Source: Nostoc sp. NMS8
GTDB lineage: Bacteria; Cyanobacteriota; Cyanobacteriia; Cyanobacteriales; Nostocaceae
NCBI RefSeq assembly: GCF_017115045.1
Contig: NZ_JABXKK010000048.1
Span: forward strand, 62,001 to 126,000
Direction of reading: 5' to 3'
Length of the DNA: 64,000 nt
The notes beneath the pieces are model-generated. The model ran no database searches, was not told the DNA's origin, and worked only from the letters and a program-made list of their open reading frames with translations. Shown piece by piece: positions 42,910 through 52,523 of the stretch (positions are counted from its first letter, which is position 1; each line of letters opens with the position of its first letter). The translations under genes and the position numbers were made by a program.

Positions 42910-43917
42910 TCACAGCAAAGCGCCACCACAACTAGAACCACACCCAGCAGTACAACCATAGCAATAAGCAGCAGTTTGTACCTCACTAATCAGGTCTAAA
43001 CTGCCAGCTTCTAACAGTTTGCCAACTGTTAAAGTTTCACCATTGCGAGTTTTTGCAGGCAAATTCATCATTTGGTTAAAGTCACAATCATATACATTGC
43101 CCAGATAGTCAATTGAAAGTTCGTCACGACACATTAAATGTTCAACTGTACTGGGATTAAAATGCAACTCTAAAAACTGCAAATAGCTGGTGTATAGCTT
43201 TTTCCGTTCTAAATGCGTTTTAGTTCTACCAACTGGTAGATTGGTAATGGTGAAGAGGTTGTTAAATACAATATCAAAATGTTCTTGTAAGAACATTTTG
43301 TAATCTCGTTCTAGGTTAACCTGTTCAGGAGCTAAGGAAAACTTTTCACCGTTGGGTAATTGGGGATTAAATACCAAATCCAAAATTAGATTTTGGTCTT
43401 TACCATAGCCAATTTTGTTAAGCCACTGCAAAGCTTTGACTGAACTATCAAAAACACCTGCACCGCGCATTTTATCAACATTATCTGCTAGATAGCAGGG
43501 TAGAGAAGCCACAACTCTTATCTGGTGTTTAGCAAAGTATTCTGGTAAATCACCAAAGCCATCTTCAAAATAAATGGTCAAATTAGACCGGACAATCACT
43601 TGTTTTCCAGTTGCTTTTGCTGCTTCCACCAAGGGCTTAAATCCATAATTCATTTCTGGTGCGCCACCAGTCAAATCCACAATTTTAATTTCGGGAAATT
43701 TATGAATTAGCGAAATCAATTGTTCGCAAATTTCAGGAGAAAGTTCTTCTGTACGTTTTGGCCCCGCTTCGACATGACAGTGTGTACAGGCAAGATTACA
43801 ACGCTTGCCTAGATTAATTTGTAAAACAGTGATTCCTTTTTTTGTTAAGGGGGAACTGAGTTTGTGATTAAATGATGTTACTGTTGTATCTAGTGTAATT
43901 ATTGATTGAGTTTGCAT
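42910..43917 (-). CDS. arsS: Arsenosugar biosynthesis radical SAM protein ArsS
   Basis: 335 residues. The radical-SAM cluster ligands are Cys40, Cys44 and Cys47 in CNLACTHCHVEAGP. IVDLTGGAPEMNYGF is the GGxP SAM-binding segment. The C-terminus has a cysteine-rich auxiliary region: MCRDELSIDYLGNVYDCDFN and YCYGCTAGCGSSCGG. ArsS is reported to transfer the 5'-deoxyadenosyl group of SAM to methylated arsenic, giving the precursor of arsenosugars. It is the third gene of a minus-strand unit (arsM, PiT, arsS) with gaps of 42 and 51 bases. AAGGA precedes the ATG. Confidence 0.9.
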   Translation of the reverse strand: MQTQSIITLDTTVTSFNHKLSSPLTKKGITVLQINLGKRCNLACTHCHVEAGPKRTEELSPEICEQLISLIHKFPEIKIVDLTGGAPEMNYGFKPLVEAAKATGKQVIVRSNLTIYFEDGFGDLPEYFAKHQIRVVASLPCYLADNVDKMRGAGVFDSSVKALQWLNKIGYGKDQNLILDLVFNPQLPNGEKFSLAPEQVNLERDYKMFLQEHFDIVFNNLFTITNLPVGRTKTHLERKKLYTSYLQFLELHFNPSTVEHLMCRDELSIDYLGNVYDCDFNQMMNLPAKTRNGETLTVGKLLEAGSLDLISEVQTAAYCYGCTAGCGSSCGGALL

Positions 43918-43968
43918 TGTTTACTTATCCTTAAAAATTGCACAAACAAATATATTTAGACAATTTTT

Positions 43969-44997
43969 CTAGCCTTGCAATAATCTGTAGACTATTCCAC
44001 TAATAATTGCAGCAGTTGGTAAAGTTAAAACCCATGATAGTAATATTTGAGAAAAAACACGCCTATTAGCTTTTTTGCTAATCAATCCTACTCCAAAAAT
44101 AGAACCAACTGAAACGTGCGTGATAGAAACTGGAAGCCCAAACCCGCTAGCTGCAATGACTAGAACTCCGGTTACTATGTTGGCTGATAAGCCTTGAGTC
44201 TGATTCATTGAGGTAATCTTTTCACTCATGGTAACAGCAACTCTTTGGGAGTTGAGTAAACCGCCAAGTGCCATTGCGATCGCTATTGTGATCATTCCTC
44301 CTTGAATCGAAAAATACTCAATAATCAGAATGAGTGAAACAATTTTAGGAGTGTCATTTAATCCTCTAGCAAAACTGACAATTCCAGCACTGAGAAAATG
44401 GCAAGTATCAATCGTTTTTTGATTGATTGGTAGATGCCATTTTGAATTAAAATAGCCAGATAAGCTGTAAATTCCTGCTCCCAAAGGAATAGCCAGGATT
44501 GGACTAAGTAATAAAGGCAAAATAAAGGAACTTCCTAAAATTGCAAAATTCAGTTGAAGTCCGATCGCCACTAATCCAGCGCCAACAATCGCACCTGTTA
44601 AACTGTGAGTTGTAGAAATGGGAAACCCCATGAGGGTAGCAATGAGTACAGTTAAACCAGCAGCGATCGCTACTGCAATATGAAACTCTGGGGCATTAGC
44701 GATCGCATCAGGTAATAGTCCTTTTCCAGAGAAGTTTTTAATTAGTGTCCCTGCTAAAAAAGTTGCAGTTATTGCGCCAGCAAAAGTTGTAAAAGTTGCC
44801 CACAAAATTGCTGTTTGATAGCTACTTGTTCTACTACCAAACAACGTTGCTACACCCTTAAAATTGTCATTTGCACCATTTGAATATGCTAAAAAAAGCG
44901 TAGCTAAAAATAGACTAATTAATAACATTTCGGGGTTTATCAAGAAGAAATCAGAATCCAGAATGAAATTAGTGAAATATTTAAATTGTGCATTCAT
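43969..44997 (-). CDS. PiT-family inorganic phosphate transporter
   Basis: 342 residues, about ten transmembrane helices. The two PiT repeats carry YSNGANDNFKGVATLFG near the N-terminus and FARGLNDTPKIVSLIL in the second half, the duplicated signature. GFPISTTHSLTGAIVGAG and LPVSITHVSVGSIFGVG are the paired loops. PiT proteins take up phosphate (also arsenate, which is chemically similar) with H+ or Na+. Placement between arsM and arsS suggests a role in arsenic or phosphate handling in this pathway. Substrate is inferred only from context. An internal ATG at 44928 is an alternative start. Confidence 0.9.
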   Translation of the reverse strand: MNAQFKYFTNFILDSDFFLINPEMLLISLFLATLFLAYSNGANDNFKGVATLFGSRTSSYQTAILWATFTTFAGAITATFLAGTLIKNFSGKGLLPDAIANAPEFHIAVAIAAGLTVLIATLMGFPISTTHSLTGAIVGAGLVAIGLQLNFAILGSSFILPLLLSPILAIPLGAGIYSLSGYFNSKWHLPINQKTIDTCHFLSAGIVSFARGLNDTPKIVSLILIIEYFSIQGGMITIAIAMALGGLLNSQRVAVTMSEKITSMNQTQGLSANIVTGVLVIAASGFGLPVSITHVSVGSIFGVGLISKKANRRVFSQILLSWVLTLPTAAIISGIVYRLLQG

Positions 44998-45039
44998 TTC
45001 CCAGTCGTACAGAATTATTCTGAATTCTTTATAAAAAAT

Positions 45040-46008
45040 TTAACAGCAACCACCACCGCTATAGTGCCAAGTTGAATTGGTAACAATAATTTCTTGTGGC
45101 TTGATAGCAGCAAGTTTAGCAGCGGTTTTATCACACACTGCTGCGGGAATACCTCGCTGAAGTAGATGACCTGCTGAATCATCAAAGAAAGGTTCAGTAC
45201 CAGCATAAATTGCTGTTTTCCCAGTAAAAATGCAAGCACCATCTTCTGGAATTACAACTTTAAAAGAGACAGAATCTAGACTTTCTAAAAGTAGGTTTTC
45301 TTCTAAATTATAAGTTTGAGAATCTAGGAGACGGTAAGGACGACGGGCGCGAATTTCAACTTGACCAAAACCAGCATGTATAATCTGTTCAGTATACTGT
45401 TGATATGTGAGTGCGCCTGATAAACACATAGCTCTGAGTCGTTCATCTTGTTGGAGATGTTCGGGAATTGGACGAGTCGCAATTGGATCGCTCATCTGCA
45501 ACCGTCCACCTGGTTTTAATACTCGATATGCTTCTTTCAAAGCAAGAGTTAAATCTTCTGGTTCAAAGATGTTGAAAAGGCAATTCTGTGCCACGATATC
45601 GACGCTAGCATCAGCAACAGGTAAGTTAAAAGCATCACCTTCGCGGATTTCTACAAAGCTGAGGTCAAACCAAGGGTTTTCTTGAGCCGCAATTGCTAGA
45701 TTACGTGTGGCTGCTTCCCGCATAGCCGCAACCGGTTCAATGGCAATTACAGCACTTGTATAGCGGGAAAAATAAGCGAATTGCAACGCTTCTAAGCCGC
45801 CACCAACGCCGACATAGAGTACAGTAGGCTGGTTTCCTAATTCTGTGGGGTGAACAGTAGTGCCACAACCATAATTCATTTCCTGCATTGGCAAAGGAAT
45901 TTTCAATCCTGGTAGTTGCAGGGGCGTACTTTGCACACAACAAAGTCCAACTTGTGGGGTTTGGGCAACTTCGCGGTAAAACTGCGCTGCTGTTTCTAGA
46001 TAGGTCAT
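45040..46008 (-). CDS. arsM: Arsenite S-adenosylmethionine methyltransferase (arsenosugar type)
   Basis: 322 residues. Class I SAM methyltransferase: YVGVGGGLEALQFAYF (motif I), EIREGDAFNLPVADASVDIV, and VLKPGGRLQMSD. Arsenic-binding cysteines are consistent with a CC pair at residues 23-24 (GLCCVQ) and the Cys in AQNCLFNIFEPEDL. The C-terminal domain ends HYSGGGCC, a cysteine pair typical of the subgroup linked to ArsS. It methylates As(III) to mono- and dimethylated forms. First gene of the arsM-PiT-arsS unit; no ArsR-type regulator is visible upstream. Confidence 0.9.
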   Translation of the reverse strand: MTYLETAAQFYREVAQTPQVGLCCVQSTPLQLPGLKIPLPMQEMNYGCGTTVHPTELGNQPTVLYVGVGGGLEALQFAYFSRYTSAVIAIEPVAAMREAATRNLAIAAQENPWFDLSFVEIREGDAFNLPVADASVDIVAQNCLFNIFEPEDLTLALKEAYRVLKPGGRLQMSDPIATRPIPEHLQQDERLRAMCLSGALTYQQYTEQIIHAGFGQVEIRARRPYRLLDSQTYNLEENLLLESLDSVSFKVVIPEDGACIFTGKTAIYAGTEPFFDDSAGHLLQRGIPAAVCDKTAAKLAAIKPQEIIVTNSTWHYSGGGCC

Positions 46009-46301
46009 ACCATTTTATATTTTAGATTATGACAGCTTTGTGCATCCTAATATAGTTAACTCCGAGTTGGATAAGTTTTTGCTGAGATTGCCAAAAATCC
46101 TAAATTTTCATACAATGGAAGGTTTTGGGGACTGGAGATTGGTAAGAGACATTCTTTGCGTCCAACTCTTACGAGACGCTGCGCGTAGCTTGCTTCTCCG
46201 TAGGGTATGCGGTTTGTTCTCTTAACCCTCAAAATTAATGGGACAGACCACTAGTTTTCATGCTCCTACCTCTACCCCCTGCCTCCAAACCCGCAGAACT
46301 A

Positions 46302-49300
46302 CTAGGAAGCAGCACCTAATGCCTGCAAAGTTGCTAATTGAGCTTCTGTTAACCCTTGAATTTCTTCAATTTTCATACCTTCGTAGGGACGAGGCGCTCT
46401 CCAAGTTTGCTGACATTTACCAGTTTGCAAATCCCAGACTTTGAGAGTTTCGTCTAAGCTACCACTAAAAGCAGTCAGTCTGGCAGAAGCGGCATCTCCA
46501 ATTGGGACAGAGGCTACCACTAAACTATAAATAAGCTCTGAGTGACCCACTAAAGTTTCATAGCATTCTCCTGTAGAGATATGCCAAAGTTTTAGATTGC
46601 GATCTAAACTACCACTAACAATAAACTGAGCTTCTGGACTAAACTGTGCCACCATCACCGGGCCTTCGTGTCCTGTAAAAGTTTGCAAACATTCTCCTGT
46701 GGAAACTAACCACAGTTTTAGGGTTTGGTCAAAACTTGTACTTAGTAACCACTCTCCGTTAGGGTTAAAGGTAACTGACCATACGCTGTTGGTATGTCCT
46801 ATTAAAGTTTGGCTGCATTGGCCAGTATTAACATCCCACAGCTTAATTATCCCGTCAAACTCGCTACTAGCAAGCTGTTGACCATCTGGACTAAAGGCGA
46901 CTGAAACAACTGAACTGGTATGTCCTTTGAGGGTTTTCAGACATTCACCTGTGCTAATATCCCAAAGTTTCACGGTTTGGTCATAGCTGCTACTGGCTAA
47001 TTGTTTGCCATCTGGACTAAAAACTACTGTCCAAACCCAACTAGTATGACCGTGCAAGGTTTGTAAACAGGTTCCTAACTTCCAGTTCCATAATTTGATG
47101 CTATGGTCTGCACTACCACTGGCGAGTAAAGGATACTGGCTATTAGGTTGAAATGCTACTGACCATACGCGGTTAGTATGCTCCCGTAATGTTTGTACTA
47201 AAGTACCATTTTTGATGTCCCATAGCTTAATTGTCTGGTCTTCGTGTCCACTTGCCAGATAGTCGCCATCTGGATTCAAAGCCAGGGACAATACACTATT
47301 GGTATGTCCTTTGAATGTTTTTGTGCAGCGTCCTATTTGAATATTCCATAGTTTGGTGGCGTGGTCATCGCCACCACTGACCAATTGTTGCTCATTGGGA
47401 TGATAAGCAACTGTCCAAACGCGGCTGCTATGACCGAGAAAAGTTTTCAGACAATTTCCGGTGACGACATCCCATAATTTTATAGTGCGGTCAAAACTGC
47501 TGCTGGCTAACTGTTGACCCTTGCGACTAAATGCGATCGCTGTGACTGTTTGTCGATGTCCGCGTAAGGTTTGAAGACATTTTTGGGTTTTAACATCCCA
47601 AAGTTTGATGGTGTTGTCATAGCTACTGCTTGCAAGTAATTCACCATTTGGACTAAATGCTACCGATCGCACCCAGCGATCGTGTGCTTGCCAAACACAA
47701 AGGCAATTTCCGGTAGCAACATCCCACAGACGAATTGTACAATCTTCTCCACAGCTGGCCAGGATATTACCATCAGGATGAAAAGCGATCGCCCAAACTC
47801 GACCTTCATGACCTACTAAAGTCTGCACTTCTGGGTTAAACTTTTCTGATCCAACCTGCCACAAACGAATAGTTAAATCTTGACCGCAACTCGCCAGGAT
47901 ATTACCATCAGGACTAAAAGCAACGGCATTAACTGAGTATATATGTCCTTTATATGTGTGCAGACATTGCCCAGTTTCCACATCCCATAACTTCACGAGA
48001 TAATCATCAGCAGCGCTGGCCAGATACCGTCCGTCTGGACTAAAAGTTACAGCCCATGTCCAATGTTGGTGTCCCCGACAACGAATTAGTTGTTTGCCTG
48101 TGCTACTATCCCAAATTTGAATTTCACCTTTGGTATCGCCGGTAGCTAAATACTCTCCATCTGGACTAAAAGCAGCACTGAGTACACCGCCAAAAGTTTC
48201 TGCAAAGACGGTTTCACTAATATTAACGCCAGTAAAATTAGTGTTGTGCAATGTAGCGTTGGCTAAGTAAGCTTGGCGAATAGCCAGATGAGAAAAATCA
48301 AAGCCACTCAGATCAGTTTGCAATATTGAGAATAAATTTAGCAGATTGCCCCCTGCATAGCCTATTTGTATTGCTGTTTGGTGTCGCAATTTAGCTAAAA
48401 TTTGGCAAAGGTGCTGCTCAAGTCGGGCTTGGGTGTCGAAGTGGGTTAAAAGTCGTTCTACTAAGGGGTGCAGAATAAATTGAATTTGGGCTTCGCGCAC
48501 GTAATCTTGAGTTTGGGCTTCAATTAAGGCATGAGTTCTGAATAAGTTAAGTTCGCCTGTAATAATCTCCCGCTCAATAGTTTGGATAAATTGTTCTGTA
48601 ACATATTCCATAATTACGGGTTGTTGCGTTAACCCTGTGGTTCTTGTTTCCACGAGAGAACGCCCCTTAAGTGATTCTAAGGCTTCTAAGAGTTCTCGCC
48701 AAAATACTTGCGGTAATATTTCGGTTTGTAATTTCGTTGGTGTTACCCCTTCTCGGTTAATTGCTAGCCAGTACATAATCTGCTGTTGCAGAGGCGATAA
48801 ACGCTCGAACTGTTGCTTGAGTAAGTCCCACAAATCGCTAAAAAGGGTATTACCTTGTGCCAAGAATGCTTGTGTGTCACCACAAAAGATATCTTGAATA
48901 GCGGTTGCGGCAATTTTGAGGGCGAGTGGATTACCACCAAAATAATTGACCAGACTTTTATGTTGAGGTGTCGTATCTAACCCCTTAGCGGTCAGTATTT
49001 GCTGACCTTCTATTGCTGAAAGTCCTGACAAACAGAGCGATCGCACTGGTAAATTTTCTCCCGATCGCACCGCAACTTTAGCCGGTTTTTCTCGTCCGGT
49101 GACTATCAAACAACTTTGGTGGAGTTCATCGCAGATTCGCTCAAATAGCTGTTGATATGCTTCAAACCCTTGTTGGTATTGTCCCCCTCGATTTCCACTT
49201 TGTAAAATTGACTCGACGTTATCAAGAACTAATAAACAACGCTTTTGCTGCAATTGTTTCATCAAAATATTAATTGAACTATCGATTGTTGCCTCTGAAC

Positions 49301-49832
49301 CCATTAAAATCGGCAAAATCTCGCCCAGTAAAGTATTTAACGGTAGTGCTTGCTGTAAACTACGCCAAATCACATATTGAAACTGAGACTGGATTTGCTC
49401 TGCAAGCTTCACCGAGAGAGTAGTTTTGCCAATTCCACCGAGTCCAAAAATCCCAACAAAACGACAATTCTCATTGCCAATCCATGTTGATAAAGTTTGC
49501 AGTTCTGGTTGTCGGCCGTAAAATCGAGAAACATCGATAGCTTCTCCCCAATCTTGGATACTGCTTTGGGATTGCTGATAGCGATGCAGAATAGCTTGGA
49601 TATTTTTTTTAGAGACTTCTTCGCCAATGACTTGGGAAAGCGATCGCCACAATTGCGAACCGACCTGTTTCACATAGTCGTAATCATAACCTATCTTATC
49701 CGCAATTTCCCCATAAGTGCGTCCGAGCCAACTTTCGAGAAAGACTACAGAGTGAACATCATTTAGTCTTTGATCCAACATAGTAGAGCGTAAAACAGCA
49801 TCGACTATTTTGAGTGCCTCTTCTCCGGTCAT
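46302..49832 (-). CDS. NB-ARC STAND protein with pentapeptide and 14 WD40 repeats
   Basis: 1176 residues. Residues 1-85 form a helix-turn-helix-like domain (VVFLESWLGRTYGEIADKIG, YDYDYVKQVGSQLWRSLSQ) like those in vWA-MoxR-associated proteins. The NB-ARC domain follows, with Walker A GLGGIGKTTL (about 132) and Walker B CLLVLDNVESIL (about 202). A short run of pentapeptide-like units (about 515-545) links to 14 WD40 blades (about 548-1130), enough for two seven-bladed propellers. The C-terminal end (PRPYEGMKIEEIQGL) is a family tail. STAND proteins act as ligand-triggered oligomerising switches; here the propeller would be the sensor. No effector domain is recognisable. Confidence 0.9.
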   Translation of the reverse strand: MTGEEALKIVDAVLRSTMLDQRLNDVHSVVFLESWLGRTYGEIADKIGYDYDYVKQVGSQLWRSLSQVIGEEVSKKNIQAILHRYQQSQSSIQDWGEAIDVSRFYGRQPELQTLSTWIGNENCRFVGIFGLGGIGKTTLSVKLAEQIQSQFQYVIWRSLQQALPLNTLLGEILPILMGSEATIDSSINILMKQLQQKRCLLVLDNVESILQSGNRGGQYQQGFEAYQQLFERICDELHQSCLIVTGREKPAKVAVRSGENLPVRSLCLSGLSAIEGQQILTAKGLDTTPQHKSLVNYFGGNPLALKIAATAIQDIFCGDTQAFLAQGNTLFSDLWDLLKQQFERLSPLQQQIMYWLAINREGVTPTKLQTEILPQVFWRELLEALESLKGRSLVETRTTGLTQQPVIMEYVTEQFIQTIEREIITGELNLFRTHALIEAQTQDYVREAQIQFILHPLVERLLTHFDTQARLEQHLCQILAKLRHQTAIQIGYAGGNLLNLFSILQTDLSGFDFSHLAIRQAYLANATLHNTNFTGVNISETVFAETFGGVLSAAFSPDGEYLATGDTKGEIQIWDSSTGKQLIRCRGHQHWTWAVTFSPDGRYLASAADDYLVKLWDVETGQCLHTYKGHIYSVNAVAFSPDGNILASCGQDLTIRLWQVGSEKFNPEVQTLVGHEGRVWAIAFHPDGNILASCGEDCTIRLWDVATGNCLCVWQAHDRWVRSVAFSPNGELLASSSYDNTIKLWDVKTQKCLQTLRGHRQTVTAIAFSRKGQQLASSSFDRTIKLWDVVTGNCLKTFLGHSSRVWTVAYHPNEQQLVSGGDDHATKLWNIQIGRCTKTFKGHTNSVLSLALNPDGDYLASGHEDQTIKLWDIKNGTLVQTLREHTNRVWSVAFQPNSQYPLLASGSADHSIKLWNWKLGTCLQTLHGHTSWVWTVVFSPDGKQLASSSYDQTVKLWDISTGECLKTLKGHTSSVVSVAFSPDGQQLASSEFDGIIKLWDVNTGQCSQTLIGHTNSVWSVTFNPNGEWLLSTSFDQTLKLWLVSTGECLQTFTGHEGPVMVAQFSPEAQFIVSGSLDRNLKLWHISTGECYETLVGHSELIYSLVVASVPIGDAASARLTAFSGSLDETLKVWDLQTGKCQQTWRAPRPYEGMKIEEIQGLTEAQLATLQALGAAS

Positions 49833-50102
49833 GGCTCAACAAGATCCAGATATCGTTTAAGTATTTAAACTTGTCTGTTCTTCCTGAAAAAATTATGGCG
49901 AAATTTACAACTCTTTACACAAGCAAGTTTACGTAAATTTACATTAGCTACTTACTTTTACTTACTTTTTCTCACTGACGGAGCGATCGCACTTGGGTTT
50001 TGATTAAGTTAAAGCCAAAGCAAAAGTTGCTAAGGTCTGTTGGGAATTAAACCACAGTGATATTACGATTAACAACTTTATTAGAATTAAGAAGAGGTAT
50101 TA

Positions 50103-50843
50103 ATGGGGATTACAATCGATAAACCTCAAAAAGATGCAGATTTAGAACTAGACGATGCAATCCTTTTTGAAGGTACTGCAAGTACGAATATTGTTCAAGT
50201 AGAATTATGGGCTGATGACCGTTGGCTATTAGGTAAAACTTCAGCAAATAACGGCAAATGGTCACTCTCTTATGATTTTAATAGTGGTGGTACTCGGCGA
50301 ATTATTGTCAAGGGATTTGATGCGAATAATCAGCTAGTTGCTAGTGACGACAATTGGCTTTTTTTAGATGCACTGGCAAAAGTTGATTTGGATATGAACT
50401 TGAGCGCCAATTTTAAACTTTGGGAATTTGTTATATCTCCGACAGCCGATTTACTAAGAGCTGATAACACACCAACGCCAGGAGAAATCAAAAATTTAGA
50501 AAGACTGTGCCAGCAAATCTTACAACCTGCACGGGACGCCTTGGGCGCATTAAAAATTAACTCTGGTTTTCGTTCAGGAGAACTTAACAGAGCAGTAGGA
50601 GGAGCTAGAAATAGTGCCCATCGTCAAGGCTTTGCGGCTGATGTCGTTCCAGTAAATGTAGGAACAAAAAAACTTGCAAAATGGGTAAATGACAATCGCG
50701 AGTTCGACCAAATTATTTTGGAATTTGGTAGTTTAGACAATCCGAGATGGATTCATCTTAGTGCCGATCCCAGAAATCGCAAGGAAGTTCTGAGAGCTAC
50801 TTCTAGTGGTGGAGGAACTGTCTATAATGACATTCAAATTTAA
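50103..50843 (+). CDS. M15-family D-Ala-D-Ala carboxypeptidase-like protein
   Basis: 246 residues. Residues 1-95 form an Ig-like beta sandwich (GITIDKPQKDADLELDDAIL; VELWADDRWLLGKTS). The C-terminal part is a zinc peptidase of the M15 type: SGFRSGELNRAVGGARNSAH then RQGFAADVVP gives the S-x-H-x-x-G-x-A-x-D zinc motif (about 169-178). The last ligand is the His in RWIHLSADP. Such enzymes cut peptidoglycan peptides or act as phage-type endolysins. No signal peptide is visible, which is unusual for a host cell-wall enzyme. It is the first of four plus-strand genes. Confidence 0.82.
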   Translation: MGITIDKPQKDADLELDDAILFEGTASTNIVQVELWADDRWLLGKTSANNGKWSLSYDFNSGGTRRIIVKGFDANNQLVASDDNWLFLDALAKVDLDMNLSANFKLWEFVISPTADLLRADNTPTPGEIKNLERLCQQILQPARDALGALKINSGFRSGELNRAVGGARNSAHRQGFAADVVPVNVGTKKLAKWVNDNREFDQIILEFGSLDNPRWIHLSADPRNRKEVLRATSSGGGTVYNDIQI

Positions 50844-50997
50844 ACTTCAATATGTTTGTAGTAAGCGGCTTCAGCCCTGAAAATATTGCTTTAGCTACTT
50901 ACTACAAGCTAATTTAAATCAAACCACTCCAGATTCAGAGAACACGGATAGATCAGAAATCGAAATTGTTCTAACAGATTTAAATATTGGAGGAATC

Positions 50998-51816
50998 ATG
51001 AGCGAAAAAGTTGTTTCTAGAGAATATAAGGTTCTGCTCAAAAAGGAATTGTTTATTGGTAGTGAGCAAGAACTGTTAAAATCTGCCCAAAATTTTTGGC
51101 AAGCCTTTTCACAAGCTATTAATAATATTATTGGTGAGGTTAATGGCGATTTACAGCAGATTGCAGACCAGCGAATTATCAGATTTTATGATACTGATGA
51201 GTATCTTATATACAAGAATAGTTATATTCTTCGTGAAAGACTTGATGCTAATAATAATGAGAGGGAAGTTACTCTAAAATTTCGCAATCGAGATCGGTAT
51301 ATTTCTCAAGATCGCAATATGAATAGAGGAGAAGCGAAATTTGAGGAAGATATTAAAAATCCTTTTGAAGTATTATATAGCTTCTCAGATACGCAAATAA
51401 TTTCTACGGACAATAAACTGAATAAAATACAAGATGCTACACAATTATATCCAGATTTGCTAGATAAAGTAAGTCTTTTAAAAGCAGAGCAGGAGATCAG
51501 AACGATAGGAGTTACTATTCGTGAAATAGTAATTAAAGGAGCGAAATTCCAGATTAGAAATGAACCCAGGCTAGACTCTAAATGTGCTTTGATTATTTGG
51601 TATAACAACAATCACGATCCAGAGAAGCCAGTAGCAGTTGAGTTCAGCTTTAAGTATGGCGATCAAAACGAAGTTTATAGTAGAAAAGTGGCTCAAAGGG
51701 CTTATGATGTATTCCATATATTGCAAGAAATACTAACGTATTGGGTAGATTTAGATTCTGATACAAAGACGGCTTACATCTATAAGTTAGACGCAAAAAA
51801 TACATTTTTTCAATAA
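50998..51816 (+). CDS. CYTH-like (triphosphate tunnel) protein
   Basis: 272 residues with a strong ribosome site (GGAGGAATC before ATG). Alternating-charge beta strands typical of CYTH/TTM proteins are visible: SREYKVLLKKEL near the N-terminus, RFYDTDEYLIYKNSYILRER, REVTLKFRNRDRY, GEAKFEEDI, REIVIKGAKFQI and VAVEFSFKYGD. The fold binds triphosphates in a tunnel; members include adenylate cyclases, thiamine triphosphatases and polyphosphate polymerases. The canonical ExExK start is replaced by REYKV, so activity is uncertain. A DUF1304 membrane protein begins 21 bases downstream. Confidence 0.6.
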   Translation: MSEKVVSREYKVLLKKELFIGSEQELLKSAQNFWQAFSQAINNIIGEVNGDLQQIADQRIIRFYDTDEYLIYKNSYILRERLDANNNEREVTLKFRNRDRYISQDRNMNRGEAKFEEDIKNPFEVLYSFSDTQIISTDNKLNKIQDATQLYPDLLDKVSLLKAEQEIRTIGVTIREIVIKGAKFQIRNEPRLDSKCALIIWYNNNHDPEKPVAVEFSFKYGDQNEVYSRKVAQRAYDVFHILQEILTYWVDLDSDTKTAYIYKLDAKNTFFQ

Positions 51817-51837
51817 TACTATAGGAGGACAGTAATT

Positions 51838-52218
51838 GTGGAAATATTTGTCAAGATACTCATAGGCATTATTGCATTCATACATATTGCTTTTCTAGTT
51901 GTGCAGATGTTTCTCTGGAAGAAAAAATTTGTTCAAGAAAAAATAGTCGGAGATTTCAGTTCAGAGGAAATTTCGGAAATTCTTGCTAAAAATCAAGGTT
52001 TATATAATGGATTTCTTGCTGCTGGCTTAATTTGGGGATTGTTTATATTACAAAAATTTCCACAAATTGAGCCTTCATCAATTGTGATTTTCTTTTTAAT
52101 TTGTGTAGCGATCGCAGGTATTTTTAGTAGCATTACCTTGAAACGTCCAACAGCATTTTTAATCCAATCACTACCTGCAATATTGGCTTTATTCTTGCTG
52201 TGGTATCCTAATCTTTAA
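51838..52218 (+). CDS. DUF1304 family membrane protein
   Basis: 126 residues from a GTG start with AGGAGG about 7 bases upstream. Four hydrophobic helices: ILIGIIAFIHIAFLVVQMFL, FLAAGLIWGLFIL, IVIFFLICVAIAGIFSSITL and IQSLPAILALFLLW. The NQGLYNGFLAAGLIWG segment is the family marker. Function unknown. Its tight coupling to the CYTH-like gene suggests they are translated together. Confidence 0.8.
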   Translation: MEIFVKILIGIIAFIHIAFLVVQMFLWKKKFVQEKIVGDFSSEEISEILAKNQGLYNGFLAAGLIWGLFILQKFPQIEPSSIVIFFLICVAIAGIFSSITLKRPTAFLIQSLPAILALFLLWYPNL

Positions 52219-52523
52219 AAAATATTATGGAACTCATATTTTAATTTTGAAATACACGTAAAGTTTGCTTTACCTACCATATCCACGTTTTAGTGTGCAA
52301 AGCCAATCCTACATTAGTGTATGTTACAGCGCTTCCGGCTATTATGCAATACAGTTTTTCTCCTCGCCCTCTCCTATCAAAGCTTTTAGATTTGAGAATG
52401 TACCTTATAGCTGCCATAAGTGCTGTAATCAATAGAAAAAGTGTGAGTTAGTTTATAATTCATACTTGATTTGCTTGAATTTAAAACGCAAGTATTACCA
52501 AAAATAATAGGTTAATTTTCATA
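52219..52523. other. Intergenic region between DUF1304 and 2-TM genes
   Basis: About 305 bases with no gene. A short palindrome GTAAAGTTTGCTTTAC occurs at 52260-52275. The rest is AT-rich; a promoter for the following gene is likely because of the distance. Confidence 0.4.

Noticed and set aside
45015..45242. 75-residue minus-strand frame at the end of arsM
   Set aside because: Out-of-frame shadow of the arsM C-terminus, which has an intact cysteine pair ending.
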